Of a stretch of DNA of 33,091 nucleotides, positions 1 through 11,669 are shown piece by piece. Source of the stretch: Geminicoccaceae bacterium (GTDB lineage: Bacteria; Pseudomonadota; Alphaproteobacteria; Geminicoccales; Geminicoccaceae); contig RECO01000119.1 in assembly GCA_007694015.1 (NCBI GenBank), positions 1 to 33,091 of the forward strand, written 5' to 3'. The notes beneath the pieces are model-generated. The model ran no database searches. It saw nothing but the letters and a program-made list of their open reading frames with translations, and was not told the DNA's origin. Both the position numbers and the translations under genes were made by a program. Numbering within the stretch: the first letter of the stretch is position 1; each line of letters opens with the position of its first letter.

Positions 1-17
1 CCTCCCCTTCGCACGGC

Positions 18-1145
18 TCAGTCCCGCAGATCGTCCCACATTTCCTTGACCTTGGCGAAGAAGCCGCTGCGGCCGGGGTGGTGGGCGTCGCCGCCTTTGC
101 CGGCGCCGTCGAATTCGCGCAGCAGTTCTTCCTGGCGTTTGGTGAGGTTGACCGGGGTTTCGATGGTGACCTCGACGTACATGTCGCCGCGGCGCGTGCC
201 TTGGAGTTCGACCATGCCCTTGTCGCGCAGGCGGAATTGGCGGCCGGTTTGGGTGCCGGCGGGGACTTGGACCTTGATGCGCTTGCCCTCGATCGTCGGC
301 ACCTCGATCTCGCCGCCGAGTGCTGCGGTGGTGAAGGCGATCGGCACCTCGCAGTAGAGGTCGTTGGCCTGGCGCTGGAAGATGCGGTGCGGCGCGACGC
401 TGATGAAGATGTAGAGATCGCCCGGCGGCGAGCCGCGCAGCCCCGCCTCGCCCTCGCCGGCGAGGCGGATGCGGGTGCCGTCCTCGACGCCCTTCGGAAT
501 GTTGACGGCGAGCGACTTTTCCTTGTGCTGGCGGCCGGTACCCGAACACAGCTTGCAGGGGTCCTTGATGACCACGCCCGAGCCCTGGCAGGTGGGGCAG
601 GTGCGCTCGAGGGTGAAGAAGCCCTGCTGGGCGCGGATGCGGCCACTGCCACGGCAGGTGGGACAGGCGCCGGGTGGGGCACCGCCCTCGCTGCCGGAGC
701 CGGTGCAGGCGTCGCAGGCGACCGAGGTTGGGACCTTGAGCTGGGCCTTCTTGCCATGGAAGGCGTCTTCCAGGCTGATCTGGAGGTTGTAGCGGAGATC
801 GGCGCCGCGGTGGCCGTTGCCGCGCCGCCGGCCGCCGGCAAGGTCTCCAAAGAGGTCGTCGAACACGTCGGCGAAGCTGTTGAAGTCGAAGCCGCCGCCC
901 CTCGGCCCGCCACCGCCCTGCTCGAAGGCGGCGTGGCCGAACTGGTCGTACGCCGCGCGCTTTTGCTCGTCCTTCAAGACCTCGTAGGCTTCGTTGATCT
1001 CCTTGAACTTGGCCTCGGCCGAAGTGTCACCGGGATTGCGGTCCGGGTGGTATTGCATGGCGAGCTTGCGATAGGCGCTTTTCAGGTCCTGCGCGGTGGC
1101 CCCGCGTTTCACACCCAGGGTCTCGTAGTAGTCGCGCTTGGCCAT
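18..1145 (-). CDS. dnaJ: Chaperone protein DnaJ
   Basis: 375 aa; N-terminal J domain ([10 protein letters not shown]...YHPDRNPGD), Gly/Phe region, four CxxCxGxG-type zinc motifs ([32 protein letters not shown]). Confidence 0.98.
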   Translation of the reverse strand: MAKRDYYETLGVKRGATAQDLKSAYRKLAMQYHPDRNPGDTSAEAKFKEINEAYEVLKDEQKRAAYDQFGHAAFEQGGGGPRGGGFDFNSFADVFDDLFGDLAGGRRRGNGHRGADLRYNLQISLEDAFHGKKAQLKVPTSVACDACTGSGSEGGAPPGACPTCRGSGRIRAQQGFFTLERTCPTCQGSGVVIKDPCKLCSGTGRQHKEKSLAVNIPKGVEDGTRIRLAGEGEAGLRGSPPGDLYIFISVAPHRIFQRQANDLYCEVPIAFTTAALGGEIEVPTIEGKRIKVQVPAGTQTGRQFRLRDKGMVELQGTRRGDMYVEVTIETPVNLTKRQEELLREFDGAGKGGDAHHPGRSGFFAKVKEMWDDLRD

Positions 1146-1194
1146 GGCTCCAGGGGTCCTTCAGCACCGCGCTCGCGGCGTTCGCTCGACGGAG

Positions 1195-1220
1195 AAGGAC
1201 CGGGGCGAGCCCCGGTCCTT
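1195..1220. repeat. Intercistronic inverted repeat between dnaK and dnaJ (AAGGACCGGGG-CGAG-CCCCGGTCCTT)
   Basis: Perfect 11-bp stem with 4-nt loop, read directly. Confidence 0.8.
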
Positions 1221-1237
1221 GGTCGTGGGTAAATGGG

Positions 1238-3160
<1,923 letters not shown>

Positions 3161-3283
3161 GCAATTCCTCTCGTTTCTGCTTCGCGCAGAGATGTGGTCT
3201 GACCATTCGAGCGCAACCCCGGCAACAGCTGCGAGGAACTGCGGAAAACCGGGCAAGGGCAGCGACGCGCTCGGCTAAAGGCG

Positions 3284-3313
3284 CATATATGGTCGGTCAT
3301 GTTGCCCTGCAAC
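3284..3313 (-). promoter_or_regulatory. Putative RpoH (sigma-32) promoter of dnaKJ
   Basis: Minus strand reads GTTG-N17-CCATATATG, close to the alphaproteobacterial RpoH pattern CTTG-N17/18-CYTATNT, upstream of dnaK. Confidence 0.55.
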
Positions 3314-3332
3314 CTTCGCCGTTGTGCGAGGT

Positions 3333-4772
3333 TCAGCTTTCGCGCTGCGGCGGCGTCGCCTCGCGCAACAGGCGCATCGATTTGGTCCACCAGCCGCGGA
3401 TGTCGAAGTGGCGGACCTTGGCCATCATCCGCTCCCAGCGGTCCTTGCGCTCGTCGAGCGGCATGCCGAGGCCGGCCTGCATCGCCCGGGCGACCTGGTG
3501 CAGGTCGTAGGGGTTCACGATCAACGCACCGTCCAATTCCCCCGCCGCCCCGGCAAAGCGGGAGAGTACCAGGACGCCCGGGTCGTCCGGGTTCTGGGCG
3601 GCGACGTATTCCTTCGCGACCAGGTTCATTCCATCGCGCAGTGGCGTCACCAGACCGATCGCCGAGAGGTGGAAGAACCCGGCGAGGGCGGTACGCGAAA
3701 AGCTGCGGTTGATGTAGCGCAGCGGCACGTAGTCGCTGTCGCTGAAGCGGCCGTTGATGTGGCCGGCGAGGGTTTCGACCTCGACCCGCAAATTGACGTA
3801 TTCCGGCACGTCGGAACGGGACGGCGCCGAAATCTGCATGAACGACGTGCTCTTGTCGTCGTGGCCCAGGGTTTCCAACAGCAGCAGGAACGATTTGAGC
3901 CGCTCGGCGATGCCCTTGGTGTAATCCAGCCGATCGACGCCGATGATCAGCCTGCGGCCCCGAATGGCCTCCTTGAGCCGCTGCCGCTGGCGCTGCGCTT
4001 CGGGCAGATAGGGCATCTGCGCGAATTCCTCGGCCTCGATGCCGATCGGCACGGCGGCGGCCAAGACGTGGCGGCCCTCGACGTGCGTCCAACCATCCGC
4101 ATCGAACCGCCGGCCCAATTCCAGTTCGACGTAGTTCTTGAACTGGCGCAGATCGGTCGGGGTTTGAAAACCGACCACGTCGTACTGGCAGAGATCGAGC
4201 GCGAGTTCGCGCTGCCAGGGCATGGTGACGTAGAGTTCGGGGGCGGGAAACGGGATATGGAGGAAAAAGGCGAGCCGGTTCTGCACCCCGAGCCGGCGCA
4301 GTTCGGCGGCCAACGGGATCAGGTGGTAGTCGTGGATCCAAACCAGGTCGTCGGGCCGCAGCAGCGCCTTCAGCCGCTCGGCAAAGAAGCGGTTGACCCG
4401 GCGATAGGCGGCGTACCAGTGCGGCTCGTAGGTCGCGAGGTCGATCCGGTAGTGGAACAGCGGCCACAGCGTCCGGTTGGCGAAGTTGTTGTAGTAGTCC
4501 TCGAGGTCGTCGACCGAGAGGTCGGTCAGCGCGTAACCGATGCCGCCCGCGGTCTGCGTGCGCACCGGCCCTGGTGCGTCGGTCGTGGTCTCGCCACTCC
4601 AGCCGAACCAGAGCCCGCCCGCCTCCTTGAGGGCGGCGAGCAGACCGACGGCAAGGCCACCCGCCTGGGTCGCCTGCTTGCCGCGGATAACGGTGACGCG
4701 GTTCGAGACGACCACGAGCCGGCCGCCGTGCGCCGGTTGGGCCGCCGCCCCTTTACCTCGAGCGGGGGTCAT
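3333..4772 (-). CDS. otsA: Trehalose-6-phosphate synthase (GT20)
   Basis: 479 aa; RLVVVSNRV start, [43 protein letters not shown] motifs. Confidence 0.95.
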   Translation of the reverse strand: MTPARGKGAAAQPAHGGRLVVVSNRVTVIRGKQATQAGGLAVGLLAALKEAGGLWFGWSGETTTDAPGPVRTQTAGGIGYALTDLSVDDLEDYYNNFANRTLWPLFHYRIDLATYEPHWYAAYRRVNRFFAERLKALLRPDDLVWIHDYHLIPLAAELRRLGVQNRLAFFLHIPFPAPELYVTMPWQRELALDLCQYDVVGFQTPTDLRQFKNYVELELGRRFDADGWTHVEGRHVLAAAVPIGIEAEEFAQMPYLPEAQRQRQRLKEAIRGRRLIIGVDRLDYTKGIAERLKSFLLLLETLGHDDKSTSFMQISAPSRSDVPEYVNLRVEVETLAGHINGRFSDSDYVPLRYINRSFSRTALAGFFHLSAIGLVTPLRDGMNLVAKEYVAAQNPDDPGVLVLSRFAGAAGELDGALIVNPYDLHQVARAMQAGLGMPLDERKDRWERMMAKVRHFDIRGWWTKSMRLLREATPPQRES

Positions 4773-4953
4773 CGAAACGTGCCCGTTCGGGTGTGGCGAC
4801 TGCCATCACCGGCGCCGCAGGGCGGTTGATCCGCGAACGCCGGCAGCGGCGGCGGCGGTAGGGTCATGCATGATCTCCCTCGATGCTGCTCGGGTAGCAT
4901 GAGCCATCGCCCGTTGAAACCCACCCCTCGCCAACCGATCTGCCGAGGCTGTC

Positions 4954-6135
4954 TTGACCGTACCCAGCACCGGCGCTACGCCGCGTGCTCTTCGGGACGA
5001 AACGATGCGCACCACTGCCCCCTTTGGCGATGCCGCCCAGCGCGCCGTTCTTCGCGCCGCGCAGGACCTTGCGCGGGGCTGGCCGGTCGGTCTCGCGGCC
5101 GGCTCCAACACGGCCCTCGTGCTCGCCGCCGAATATGCCGGTGACGCCGAACGCCGGGCCATGACCGCGGGCGCTGGCGGTGCTTCGCCCTGGCTCGTCA
5201 CGACGGCCAGACGGGCGTTCAGCCTGGGCTTGCCCCCGTCTGCGGGCGCAACGGGGATCTATCACCTGGACGAAGCCGCTTGGCACCGGCTGGGGGAGCT
5301 CGCAGCCGCGCCCATCGACCTGCAAGGCGTGCTGGCGAGCGAGGCCACACTGCCGACGACGCTCGTCGACGCCGCACTTTCGCTTTGCCGCATCGGCGAA
5401 CTCCTGCCGATGGCCGCCCTCTGGCCCAGTTCGCCGCATGAGGCCGAGACCTTGGGCGCCGTCACGGTCGATGCCGCCACGGTGCGGGCCCACCGGGAAC
5501 GGCTGGAGGGCCATTTCGAGCCGGCCATCGCCGTGCCGCTGCCCTTGGCCGACGCCCCCGACACCCGCGTCCTCACCTTTCGCCAGCCCGATCGGGCCAC
5601 GATGCATCTCGCCTTTCTCGTCGGCGATGTCGAAGCGGCGGCAGCCCCGCTTTGCCGGCTGCACTCCGCCTGTTTCACCGGCGACGTGCTGGGCTCGTTG
5701 CGCTGCGACTGCGGCGAGCAATTGCGCGGGGCCTTGGCGCGGATGCAGGCGGAAGGTGCCGGAATTCTGCTGTACCTCGCCCAGGAGGGGCGCGGCATCG
5801 GCCTCGTCAACAAGCTGCGCGCCTATCGGTTGCAGGATGCGGGCAGCGACACCATCGACGCCAACCACCGCCTCGGCTTCGACGACGACGAACGCGACTA
5901 TCGGGTCGCCGCGAGGATGCTGGACCTTTTGGGCGTGCGGCGGGTGCGGTTCTTGTCGAACAATCCGGCCAAGCTCCAGGCGCTGACGAGCCTCGGTATC
6001 GAGGTGGTCGAGCGGTTGCCGATCGCCTTCGACGCCAACCGGCACAACCGGCGTTATCTCAAGACCAAGGCCGCCCGCAGCGGTCACGACCTCGCCACCA
6101 TCGCCCCGAGCCTGGAGGACCCGCCGCATGGCTGA
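4954..6135 (+). CDS. ribA: GTP cyclohydrolase II-family protein (RibA-like, divergent N-terminal extension); start may be 5005
   Basis: C-terminal RLHSACFTGDVLGSLRCDCGEQL, YLAQEGRGIGLVNKLRAY, NPAKLQAL motifs; about 190 aa N-terminal region without clear DHBP synthase acidic motif. Confidence 0.88.
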   Translation: MTVPSTGATPRALRDETMRTTAPFGDAAQRAVLRAAQDLARGWPVGLAAGSNTALVLAAEYAGDAERRAMTAGAGGASPWLVTTARRAFSLGLPPSAGATGIYHLDEAAWHRLGELAAAPIDLQGVLASEATLPTTLVDAALSLCRIGELLPMAALWPSSPHEAETLGAVTVDAATVRAHRERLEGHFEPAIAVPLPLADAPDTRVLTFRQPDRATMHLAFLVGDVEAAAAPLCRLHSACFTGDVLGSLRCDCGEQLRGALARMQAEGAGILLYLAQEGRGIGLVNKLRAYRLQDAGSDTIDANHRLGFDDDERDYRVAARMLDLLGVRRVRFLSNNPAKLQALTSLGIEVVERLPIAFDANRHNRRYLKTKAARSGHDLATIAPSLEDPPHG

Positions 6136-6856
6136 CGGCACCATCGAGCTGTTCCGCGACGAAGCGTTCCGCCAAGCGACACGAGCGCGGGTGGTGGCGG
6201 TGCGTCCCGACGGCATCGTGCTCGACCAGACGGTGTTCTACCCCATGGCCGGCGGCCAGCCGGGCGACCGGGGAACGCTACGGGCGACCGACGGGCGTGG
6301 CATCGCCATCGACGATACGCGGTACGCCGAGGATGGCGCCTTGCTCCACATGACCCAGGGTGCCGTACCGTTCGCCGTGGGCGAGGCCGTCGAGGCCGTG
6401 TTGGACTGGCCGCGGCGCTACCGGCTGATGCGCGTGCATTCGTGCCTCCACCTGCTCTGCCGCGCGGTGGACGAGGCGGTGACCGGCGGCCAGATCGGCG
6501 AGGATCGCGGCCGCTTGGATTTCGCCATCCCCGGCGATGTGCCGACCAAGGAGGCGGTAACGGCCAAGCTCAACGCCTGGATCGCGGCCGATCTGCCCAT
6601 CCGCCATCGCTGGGTCGATGCGGCCGAACTGGACCGCCAGCCCGAACTCGTGCGCACCATGTCGGTCCGCCCGCCGCGCACCGGCGGGCGCGTGCGCCTG
6701 GTCGAGATCGAAGGGGTCGACCTGCAGGCGTGCGGCGGCACCCACGTCGCGCGCACCGCAGAGATCGGCCCCGTCGCCGTCGTCAAGATCGAGAACAAGG
6801 GCAAACAGAACCGACGTTTCACGGTCGCGTTGCGGGAGGACCAACCTCCAAGTTGA
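6128..6856 (+). CDS. Alanyl-tRNA editing protein (AlaX family)
   Basis: 242 aa; FYPMAGGQPGDRG, HSCLHLL and CGGTHVARTAEIG motifs of AlaRS editing domains; start overlaps ribA stop by 8 nt. Confidence 0.9.
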   Translation: MADGTIELFRDEAFRQATRARVVAVRPDGIVLDQTVFYPMAGGQPGDRGTLRATDGRGIAIDDTRYAEDGALLHMTQGAVPFAVGEAVEAVLDWPRRYRLMRVHSCLHLLCRAVDEAVTGGQIGEDRGRLDFAIPGDVPTKEAVTAKLNAWIAADLPIRHRWVDAAELDRQPELVRTMSVRPPRTGGRVRLVEIEGVDLQACGGTHVARTAEIGPVAVVKIENKGKQNRRFTVALREDQPPS

Positions 6857-6939
6857 CTAAAAATTAACTATGTTGCTCGTAGGTTGCCCGGACGAAACGC
6901 GCAACGCTGATCGCTTCTCTGGCCGAAGGGGGCCTCACC

Positions 6940-8226
6940 ATGGTTCCGCGCCGTGCCCGCTTCCTCTGGTATCCCGGCCCACACCAAGAGCCCGTACCGG
7001 CCATCCTCGCCGAATGGCTGCGCACCAACAGCGGCGACCAGGGGGCCGCGCCGATTGCGCTGATCGCCGAGCGCAGCACGCAGTGGGCCGACGCCCCCGT
7101 ACCGGCGCGCAGCGAACGCTTCGCCGCGGCCATCGTCACCGCGCGGCTCGAAAGCGGCACCGCGACGCTCGCCTCCAGCGTCGGGGCTGACGACGTCATC
7201 GTCCTCGGCGAGGAACCGGCGATGATCTCGGCCCGTTTGCGCCGCCTCGCCGATACCGCCATCCTGCGAGCGGAAGTGGCACGTCGCCGCCGCGTCGCCG
7301 ACCTGTTCGCGCCGCCGCCGCGGCTCGGCCGCCGCGCCAGCGATCGCCGCCAACCGGATCGCCCCGCCGTCCTCTTCGTCGGCAATGCCGGCGGTGACCA
7401 GCTCAAGGCCGTCGATGCCCTGACCGGCTGGAGCATCGCCGCCTATGCCGAAACGCCCGAGCACGCTTTGCGCCACTGGCAGACGGCAGCCTACCACGCC
7501 GTGGTCGTCACCGGTTTGCGCCGCGAGGGCGCGCTGCAGAGCCTTTTTGCACAGCTGGCCGAGACGATGACGCCGGCTTGGCCCTCCTTGGTCGTGCTGC
7601 GCCCCGCCGACGCCGACTACGCGGCCAGCGATGCCATCGCCATGGGCGCCGACGACGTGATCGCCGTGACCGATCCCCAGGACCTGATCCACCAGCGCCT
7701 CGCCCGCGCCATCGCCGATGCGGAACTGCGCACCGCTCTGCGCTGCCATCAGGGCTTCGATGGCGCGGTCGACAGCGTCTCGGGCGAGCTCGGCTACAGC
7801 GCGTTTCACGCCTACGTCACCGACCGCCTCGCCGTCGACGACACCCCCAAAAGCGCCCTCGTCGCGATCGAACTCGATGGCCTCGATCGGTTGAACCTGG
7901 AACGCGGCTTCGTCGGCGGCGACGCCGCCCTCCGCGCCGTCGCCGGACGGCTGCGCTCGCGCGTCCGCGCGGAAGACCTGCTGGCGCGCATCGGCGGTGC
8001 CGCCTTCGGACTTTGGGTCGACCACATCCAGCCGGAGGACCTGCCACGCCTGGCCCTGCGCCTCCAGGACATCGTCGCCCGCGCCCACGTCCGCGACGGC
8101 GTCGAAGGTCTCAGCGCACGCGTCGGCTGGGCCCTACCCTACGGCATGAGCTTGCGCAACGCGCTCACCCTCAGTCACGAAGCCCGCGCGCAAGCCCGCC
8201 GCCACGGCTTGCGGGCGGTGGTGTAG
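6940..8226 (+). CDS. PleD/PopA-like protein: two degenerate receiver-like segments plus degenerate GGDEF (GGAAF) domain
   Basis: 428 aa; two receiver-end-like segments (VGADDVIVLGEEP..., MGADDVIAVTDPQ...); GGDEF fold with RAEDLLARIGGAAF, i.e. RxxD five residues before a degenerate GGDEF. Confidence 0.7.
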   Translation: MVPRRARFLWYPGPHQEPVPAILAEWLRTNSGDQGAAPIALIAERSTQWADAPVPARSERFAAAIVTARLESGTATLASSVGADDVIVLGEEPAMISARLRRLADTAILRAEVARRRRVADLFAPPPRLGRRASDRRQPDRPAVLFVGNAGGDQLKAVDALTGWSIAAYAETPEHALRHWQTAAYHAVVVTGLRREGALQSLFAQLAETMTPAWPSLVVLRPADADYAASDAIAMGADDVIAVTDPQDLIHQRLARAIADAELRTALRCHQGFDGAVDSVSGELGYSAFHAYVTDRLAVDDTPKSALVAIELDGLDRLNLERGFVGGDAALRAVAGRLRSRVRAEDLLARIGGAAFGLWVDHIQPEDLPRLALRLQDIVARAHVRDGVEGLSARVGWALPYGMSLRNALTLSHEARAQARRHGLRAVV

Positions 8227-8252
8227 GGGCACAGAGTGATGTAGGGGCACAG
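8222..8252. repeat. 13-bp direct repeat TGTAGGGGCACAG x2 (18-bp period) overlapping the stop codon of the upstream CDS
   Basis: Copies at 8222-8234 and 8240-8252. Confidence 0.8.
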
Positions 8253-8260
8253 CAAAGAAA

Positions 8261-8281
8261 CAGGGGGCTTTTGGCCCCCTG
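8261..8281. terminator. Putative hairpin terminator between convergent genes
   Basis: CAGGGGGC-TTTTG-GCCCCCTG, 8-bp perfect stem. Confidence 0.6.
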
Positions 8282-8290
8282 CACCCCCGA

Positions 8291-8310
8291 CCGACGACCA
8301 AGGTCGTCGG
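8291..8310. terminator. Second tandem hairpin between convergent genes
   Basis: CCGACGACC-AA-GGTCGTCGG, 9-bp perfect inverted repeat just before the phbB stop. Confidence 0.5.
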
Positions 8311-8314
8311 ACTT

Positions 8315-9043
8315 TCAGGTGAACCACTGGCCGCCATTGGCGTCCAACGTGGCGCCGGTGATGAAGCCCGCGTCGTCAGCCGCGAGGAACGCCACGCAGC
8401 GCGCGATCTCTTCGGCCTGACCCAGGCGTCCGACCGGAATCAGGGGGATGATCTTCTTGTCGAGCACGTCCTTCGGCACCGCCATCACCATCTCGGTGGC
8501 GATGTAACCAGGGGCCACGCAGTTGACCGTGATGCCCTTCGACGCCGTCTCCAGGGCCAGCGCCCGGGTGAAGCCGATCACCGCCGCCTTGGCCGCGGAA
8601 TAGTTGGTCTGGCCGAACTGGCCCTTCTGGCCGTTGACCGAACTGATCGAGATGATGCGGCCGAAGCTGCGGCTGCGCATGCCGTCGATCACCTGACGGG
8701 TCAGGTTGAACAGGCTGTTGACGTTGGTCTGCATCACCTCCGACCACTGCTCGGCGGTCATGCGGTGGAACGGCGCATCGCGGGTGATGCCGGCGTTGTT
8801 CACCAGCACGTCGATCGGCCCCAAATCCGCCTCGACCTGGCCCACGCCCGCCTTCACGGCATCGAAATCGGAAACGTCGAACCTGTAGACCGGGATGCCG
8901 GTCGCGTCCTTGAAGGCGTTGGCCTTGGCGTCGTTGCCGCCGTAATTGGCCGCAACCTTGTAGCCGGCTTCCTTGAGCCCGATCGAAATCGCCTCGCCAA
9001 TGCCTCGCGTGCCACCCGTGACCAGGGCCACCCGTCCTGCCAT
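8315..9043 (-). CDS. phbB: Acetoacetyl-CoA reductase (SDR family)
   Basis: 242 aa; VTGGTRGIGEAI, NNAGITRD, SSVNGQKGQFGQTNYSAAKA, typical of PhaB/PhbB. Confidence 0.92.
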   Translation of the reverse strand: MAGRVALVTGGTRGIGEAISIGLKEAGYKVAANYGGNDAKANAFKDATGIPVYRFDVSDFDAVKAGVGQVEADLGPIDVLVNNAGITRDAPFHRMTAEQWSEVMQTNVNSLFNLTRQVIDGMRSRSFGRIISISSVNGQKGQFGQTNYSAAKAAVIGFTRALALETASKGITVNCVAPGYIATEMVMAVPKDVLDKKIIPLIPVGRLGQAEEIARCVAFLAADDAGFITGATLDANGGQWFT

Positions 9044-9263
9044 CTGCTATCTCCCGAGTTTAGCTTCCCTCGGCGCTACTCTAGGGCGAAGCCCGCCCCG
9101 CGATATTGAGAATTAGGCCGATGCCGGATGGGCATGGCCCGGCAGGCGTGACCTCGCTCCTCTCGTCGGTGACGATCCTCGCTTGGCGGACGCTTGGCAG
9201 GGCTGAGAGTGTCTCGTCGCCGGACCCAGGCTTCCACCTCGTCCGTCCTCCGCAGACGGCCTC

Positions 9264-10679
9264 TCACCTGGACGGTCGTGGCGGGCGCGGGTCGAGCGGG
9301 CCGTCGATCAGGCGGCCGATCCGGTCCTCCAACATGGCGGCGGCGGCCAAGAGCGCTGCCTCGCCGCGCGGCCGGCCGACGATCTGGAGACCGACCGGGA
9401 GGCCCGCCTCGGTCAAACCCGCCGGCAGCGACAGCGCCGGGGCACCGGTCATACTGATGGCCGAGGCAATCGCCACCCAGTCGATGTAGGTGGCAAAGCG
9501 GTGGCCGTTCAGCTCCTCCAAATAGCGCTGCTCGACGGCGAAGGCCGGGCAGATCGCCGCCGGGCAGAGCAGGAGGTCGACCTCGTCGAACAGGTCCAAG
9601 AGCGAGGCGTGCATCTTGCCGCGCGCCCGCTCGGCGGCACCGATGGCGCCGGCATCGAGGCCGAGGCCCTTTTCGATGTTCCAGACCACCTCGGGCTTCA
9701 ACAGGTCGCGGTGTTGTTCCAACAGCGGCGCCATGTTGGCGGCGAAGAGTTCGGCGCGGAGCACGGTGAAGGTGTCGACCGCGGCGGCGAAATCCGGGCT
9801 CGCCTCGATGACCTCGACACCGAGGTCCTCGAAGGCGCGGGCGGCGCGCTCGCAGATCAGGGCCACTTCCGGGTCGACCGGGGTGATGCCGCCCAAATCC
9901 TTGGTCCAGGCGACGCGGGTCAGCTTCGGCGGCGTCTCGACGGCGGTTGCAAAGGGTGTCACGGGCGCATCGAAGCTCAACGGGTCGCGCGGCTCGAAGC
10001 CACACATCGCGTCCAGCATCAGGGCACAGTCGCGCACGTCCCTGGCCATCGGCCCGCGCACGGAAAGCGTTTGAAAACGGTTGCCCTCCTTGTCGGTCGG
10101 CACCCGGCCGGGCGAGGGCCGAAGGCCGACGATGCCGGTGAAGGCCGCCGGATTGCGCAGGCTGCCGCCGAGGTCGGAGCCGTCGGCCAGCCAGGCCGTG
10201 CCGGTGGCCAGGGCCACGGCGGAGCCGCCGGACGAGCCGGCGCACGACTTGCTCGTGTTCCAGGGGTTGCGGGTAGCGCCGAACACCTCGTTGAACGTGT
10301 TGGCCCCGGCGCCGAATTCGGGGGTGTTGGACTTGCCGAGGATCACCCCACCATTGCGCTCGATCCGGGCCACCGAGCGGTCGGATTGGGCCGGCACGAG
10401 GTCTTGGAAGATCGGCGAGCCGTAGGTGGTGCGCACGCCGCCCACCTCGTGCAGGTCCTTGATCACCACGGGCAGGCCCGCAAGCAGCGTGTCGGGCTCG
10501 GCGATCCGCGCCTGGGCAAGCGCCCGCTCGGCGCAGATGGTCGGCACGGCGTTGACCTGCGGTTCGACCTCGTCGAGCCGTGCCAACGCGGCCTCGACCA
10601 GTTCCACCGCCGTGATCTCGCCCGACTTCAACCGCCGCACCGCTTCGCGCGCGCTGAGCGCAATCAGTTCCCTGCTCAT
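9264..10679 (-). CDS. Amidase signature family protein
   Basis: KSNTPEFGAGANTFNEVFGATRNPWN and AGSSGGSAVALATG...DLGGSLRNPAAFTG; ATG at 10679 (MSRELIALSAREAVRRL) preferred over the 10802 extension. Confidence 0.93.
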   Translation of the reverse strand: MSRELIALSAREAVRRLKSGEITAVELVEAALARLDEVEPQVNAVPTICAERALAQARIAEPDTLLAGLPVVIKDLHEVGGVRTTYGSPIFQDLVPAQSDRSVARIERNGGVILGKSNTPEFGAGANTFNEVFGATRNPWNTSKSCAGSSGGSAVALATGTAWLADGSDLGGSLRNPAAFTGIVGLRPSPGRVPTDKEGNRFQTLSVRGPMARDVRDCALMLDAMCGFEPRDPLSFDAPVTPFATAVETPPKLTRVAWTKDLGGITPVDPEVALICERAARAFEDLGVEVIEASPDFAAAVDTFTVLRAELFAANMAPLLEQHRDLLKPEVVWNIEKGLGLDAGAIGAAERARGKMHASLLDLFDEVDLLLCPAAICPAFAVEQRYLEELNGHRFATYIDWVAIASAISMTGAPALSLPAGLTEAGLPVGLQIVGRPRGEAALLAAAAMLEDRIGRLIDGPLDPRPPRPSR

Positions 10680-10800
10680 GCCGACATCCTCCCGAGTTGG
10701 GGCGAGGTAGCCCCTGGATGTACGTCCTGGCAAGGCGATCGCGCGACAAGCGGGCCATGGCACCCTACATCCAACCCATGCACCAGCGTCGTCCCCGCCC

Positions 10801-11514
10801 ATGATCCCGATCCGCGACAGCGTCTTTTGCCGCTCGACGCCCTATGCGGTGATCACGCTCATCGTCCTGAACGCCCTCGTGTTCCTGCACATGCAGGGGC
10901 TGCAGGGCCTGGACGCGCGCCGGTTCGTGGTCGAATGGGGGCTGTTGCCCATCCTGTTCAGCCCGCCCGAAGGGGTGCGCATCCCGCCTTTGGGGCTCGG
11001 CCATTACGCCACCTTCGTCACCTACACGGTGCTGCACGGCGGCTGGCTCCACCTGATCTTCAACCTGTGGACGCTCTGGCTGTTCGGCTGTGCGTTGGAG
11101 AGCCGGCTCGGCACCTTGCGCTTCGTACTGTTCTACCTGGCGTGCGGCATCGGCGCCGGCGTCGTCCACGTCTGGTTCAATCCCGGCTCGCCGGTACCGG
11201 TGATCGGCGCCTCGGGTGCCGTGGCAGGCGTGATCGCCGCCTATGCCTGGTCCTATCCCCGCGCCGAGATCCTGTTGTTGATCCCGATCGTCATCTTTCC
11301 GCTCTTCATCGAGGTGCCGGCGATGCTGTTCGCCGCCTTGTGGTTCGGGCTGCAGATCATGCAGGGCTCGGCCGAACTGCTGCAGCCGGCGATGGGCGGC
11401 AGCATCGCCTGGTGGGCGCATGCGGGCGGCTTCGTCGTCGGCATCGTCGTTTTGCAACTGCTGGCACCGCGCGACCGTAAGCCCCTGCCCTGGGACCATC
11501 GCCGCAAACGCTGA
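10801..11514 (+). CDS. Rhomboid-family intramembrane serine protease
   Basis: 237 aa, multiple TM; HGGWLHLIFNLWTLWLFG, GASGAVAGVIAAY (catalytic Ser), WWAHAGGFVVG (catalytic His). Confidence 0.92.
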   Translation: MIPIRDSVFCRSTPYAVITLIVLNALVFLHMQGLQGLDARRFVVEWGLLPILFSPPEGVRIPPLGLGHYATFVTYTVLHGGWLHLIFNLWTLWLFGCALESRLGTLRFVLFYLACGIGAGVVHVWFNPGSPVPVIGASGAVAGVIAAYAWSYPRAEILLLIPIVIFPLFIEVPAMLFAALWFGLQIMQGSAELLQPAMGGSIAWWAHAGGFVVGIVVLQLLAPRDRKPLPWDHRRKR

Positions 11515-11669
11515 GCGGTGACGGCACCCCGCAAACCGACGGCATATTCGAGTGCGCCACGGGCCGTCCGTGGCGTATCAGGCTGTTCGATTCACGCGAT
11601 TGCGCAGAAACGACCCGACCCAGCCGGCTATCTGTCCGGTCAAGTCAAATGAGAATTGTAGAGGGTCCG

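Noticed and set aside
78-1232. Long plus-strand ORF antisense to dnaJ
   Set aside because: Low-complexity Ala/Val/Glu/Gly-rich shadow frame of a high-GC gene; dnaJ is certain on the other strand.
4773-4953. FMN riboswitch upstream of the ribA-like gene
   Set aside because: No recognisable RFN element core sequence in the otsA-ribA gap.
9501-11480. 659-aa plus-strand ORF over amidase and rhomboid genes
   Set aside because: Antisense to the amidase and out of frame with the rhomboid gene; composition typical of GC-driven open frames.
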